Part shown: piece after piece, positions 62,243 to 64,000 of the stretch | How the letters are laid out: the number at the start of each line of letters is the position of its first letter | How positions within the stretch are numbered: position 1 is the stretch's first letter | Assembly (NCBI RefSeq): GCF_001422205.1 | Contig: NZ_LMMJ01000014.1 | Span: 54,365 to 118,364, forward strand | DNA length: 64,000 nt | Source: Curtobacterium sp. Leaf261 | Lineage (GTDB): Bacteria; Actinomycetota; Actinomycetes; Actinomycetales; Microbacteriaceae | Direction: 5' to 3' | Made by a program: the position numbers and the translations under genes | The notes under the pieces: model-generated | The model's database searches: none | What the model saw: only the letters and a program-made list of their open reading frames with translations | What the model was told of the DNA's origin: nothing

Positions 62243-63766
62243 GTGACGAAGTCGTCATTGCGGAGGCTGCTGGTCGTCCCAGCAGTCCTCTCGCTCGCGC
62301 TCGGAGGAGCGCTCCTCACCGCCACGTCGGCCAACGCCGCCGTGGGCAACCTCGTCATCGCCTCACCCACCTCGGGTGAGACGGTCGCGAGCCGCACGGT
62401 CACGTTCTCCGGAACGGCGAACCCGAACGCGCAGATCCGCATCCACGAGGGTGACAGCGACGCCGGCGCGGTCATCGCGTCGGACAACAGCCTCGATGCG
62501 GGCGGCAACTGGTCGGCCACGTACACCTACCCCGACACGGCAGCCACGGCCGAGACCGTCTACGTCGACGGCATCGTCGGCGGCAGCGGCTTCAGCGACG
62601 CGCAGGCCCGGTCCTTCACGCTCCCCGCCGTCGCACCGGCTCCGGTCGCCTTCGCGGTCACCAACCCGACCGTCGGCCAGGTCGAGACCTCCCGCACCGT
62701 CGCCGTCTCCGGCACCGGCACCTCGGGCAGCACCGTCAGCGTCGTCGACGCCGCGGGCACCGTCCTGATCCCGGGCAACCTGACCGTCGTCAACGGCGCA
62801 TGGTCCGGCACGGTCACCTACGCGGACGACGCCGCCACGGCGCAGACGCTCCGCTTCCGTCAGACCACCGGCGCATCGGGCAACGGTGACATCTCCGTCG
62901 CCATCACCCTCCCCGCCGCGTCGACGGCCCCGACCGAGACGTTCGGGGTCACGAGCCCGACCCCCGGTCAGGTCGAGACCTCGCGCACGGTCGACGTGTC
63001 CGGCACGGGCACCACGGGCTCGACCGTCAGCGTCACCGACGCCGCCGGCACCGTCCTGATCCCGGGCAACCTCGTCGTCACCGACGGCAAGTGGTCCGGC
63101 ACGGTCACCTACGCGGCCGACGCCGCGACCGCGCAGTCGCTCCGCTTCCAGCAGACGACCGGCGGTGCGGGCCGTGGCGACATCACGGTGAACATCACGC
63201 TCCCGACGACCACCACCGACGCGACCGTCGCCGCTCCGGTGATCACCTCGCCGAAGAACGGTGAGCACCTCACCGGCAAGACCGTCACCTTCACGGGCAC
63301 CGGAACGCCGGGGAGCAACATCCTGCTCGTCGCCGTCCCCACGTCCGAGCTGAACGCCGCTCCGTCGATGAGCGCCGACGCAGCGGCCGAGCCGGCCGAC
63401 CCCACCGACCCGATCGTGGTCGATGCGGACGGCAACTGGACGGTCACGCTCGCGCTCGACCCGAACGACTACACCGCACAGGCGATCGCGTTCCTCCTGG
63501 ACGCGAACGGCGACCCGGTGCTCGACGCGAACGGTGACCCGGTGGTCTCCGACCCGTCGAACATCGTCGAGTTCAGCCTGACCGCAGCCGCGACCATCAT
63601 CGCCCCGGTGACCCCGGCCGCGACCGGTGGCAGCGTCACCGGCACGAAGGCCCTGGCCTTCACCGGTTCGACCCCGGCCCCGATGATCGGCCTCGGTGCA
63701 CTCCTCGCCGCCGCCGGCACCGCGATCACCCTGATCGCGCGTCGTCGCCGCTCGATGCTCGGCTAG
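62243..63766 (+). CDS. Wall-anchored protein with bacterial Ig-like repeats
   Basis: 507 residues from GTG 62243; no strong ribosome site, but it gives a full signal peptide (VVPAVLSLALGGALLTATSANA). Four Ig-like repeats follow, each with a SRTV(D/T)(F/V)SGT strand, at about residues 44-127, 127-222, 222-316 and 316-440; repeats 2 and 3 are nearly identical (TVLIPGNL occurs twice). A Pro/Thr spacer precedes LAFTGSTPAP, a hydrophobic helix (IGLGALLAAAGTAITLIA) and RRRR, a sortase LAxTG-type anchor. Likely adhesin or surface stalk. A terminator hairpin follows. Confidence 0.9.
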   Translation: MTKSSLRRLLVVPAVLSLALGGALLTATSANAAVGNLVIASPTSGETVASRTVTFSGTANPNAQIRIHEGDSDAGAVIASDNSLDAGGNWSATYTYPDTAATAETVYVDGIVGGSGFSDAQARSFTLPAVAPAPVAFAVTNPTVGQVETSRTVAVSGTGTSGSTVSVVDAAGTVLIPGNLTVVNGAWSGTVTYADDAATAQTLRFRQTTGASGNGDISVAITLPAASTAPTETFGVTSPTPGQVETSRTVDVSGTGTTGSTVSVTDAAGTVLIPGNLVVTDGKWSGTVTYAADAATAQSLRFQQTTGGAGRGDITVNITLPTTTTDATVAAPVITSPKNGEHLTGKTVTFTGTGTPGSNILLVAVPTSELNAAPSMSADAAAEPADPTDPIVVDADGNWTVTLALDPNDYTAQAIAFLLDANGDPVLDANGDPVVSDPSNIVEFSLTAAATIIAPVTPAATGGSVTGTKALAFTGSTPAPMIGLGALLAAAGTAITLIARRRRSMLG

Positions 63767-63784
63767 TCCAGCACCCAGCACGAC

Positions 63785-63826
63785 CACATCGGCCCCGCCG
63801 CATCTCGATGCGACGGGGCCGATGTG
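63785..63826 (+). terminator. Terminator of the surface protein gene
   Basis: Arms CACATCGGCCCCG and CGGGGCCGATGTG, with an extra inner GCATCTCGATGC stem. 19 bases after the stop codon. Confidence 0.85.
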
Positions 63827-64000
63827 CGTGTCCGGAGCGCTCCGGAGCAACCGCGGGGGCGCGGGCTGCGCTCCAGTCAGCCGTCGCGGTTCGGGCCGGA
63901 GTGTCACGGTCGGGTAACGGGGTGAAGTCCCTCCAAACCATTCCGGAGGGGGTGCCGAATGACTTGTACATCGGGCAAACACCCCGAACACCCACCAGGA
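63827..64000. other. Window end, non-coding
   Basis: Contains the perfect palindrome TCCGGAGCGCTCCGGA (63831-63846), a possible operator. No gene start is convincing before the edge; a promoter for a gene outside the window may lie here. Confidence 0.4.

Noticed and set aside
62363..63991. A 542-codon minus frame
   Set aside because: Antisense to the Ig-repeat surface protein, with no domain and extreme Arg/Asp/Gly content.

Overview
The window is high-GC DNA (about 70 percent, strong GC3 bias). Its gene content (Lsr2, LAxTG-type wall protein, many LacI/TetR/GntR-controlled sugar genes) fits an actinobacterium of the Microbacteriaceae, possibly a plant-associated Curtobacterium. The genus is an inference.

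Bases 1 to about 21,100 are an accessory region. A secreted DNRLRE-like protein leaves the window on the left and is divergent to a 2,088-residue RHS/YD-repeat protein with a nuclease-like C-terminal tip. That tip overlaps a cysteine-rich (CPCC) candidate immunity gene. AT-richer RHS debris, a possible orphan immunity gene and a small lipoprotein follow. Next comes a defence-type stretch: a ThsB-like TIR gene overlapping a four-helix SLATT membrane effector, a GIY-YIG-like protein divergent from a frameshifted N6-adenine methyltransferase, a DUF1016 PDDEXK nuclease with an internal 39-bp duplication, the xenogeneic silencer Lsr2, a second TIR protein and a serine resolvase with res-like sites. 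Three copies of a dyad-symmetric repeat lie just 3' of genes here, which looks cassette-like.

Bases 21,184 to 35,950 are ordinary chromosome: esterase, two drug or lipid exporters, flavin monooxygenase, TetR/SDR pair with two palindromic operators, an amino-sugar type ABC importer with DeoR regulator and an AgaS-like isomerase, and a TSUP transporter.

Bases 36,057 to 45,721 read as a D-apiose/D-apionate catabolic locus. ApnO, OiaC, L-erythrulose-1-P isomerase, D-erythrulose-4-P isomerase, erythrulose kinase and an MFS importer form one operon joined by 1- to 4-nt overlaps. A GntR regulator with a palindromic operator is divergent, and an ApnL-like lactonase plus an SDR lie on its far side. 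The expected flow is apiose, apionolactone, apionate, 3-oxo-isoapionate, L-erythrulose, L-erythrulose-1-P, D-erythrulose-4-P, D-erythrose-4-P.

Bases 46,009 to 64,000 hold a second sugar system: an ABC importer plus GH31 glycosidase, and 12 kb away a LacI regulator with a GH2 glycosidase. Both carry the identical 16-bp operator TTTACAGCGCTGTAAA, so they probably form one regulon. Also here are a Fic-like/HTH pair, a GH16-ricin glucanase, an aldo-keto reductase/TetR pair with operators, a HIT protein and a wall-anchored Ig-like repeat protein. Three 44-bp near-perfect palindromes serve as terminators between converging or adjacent genes.
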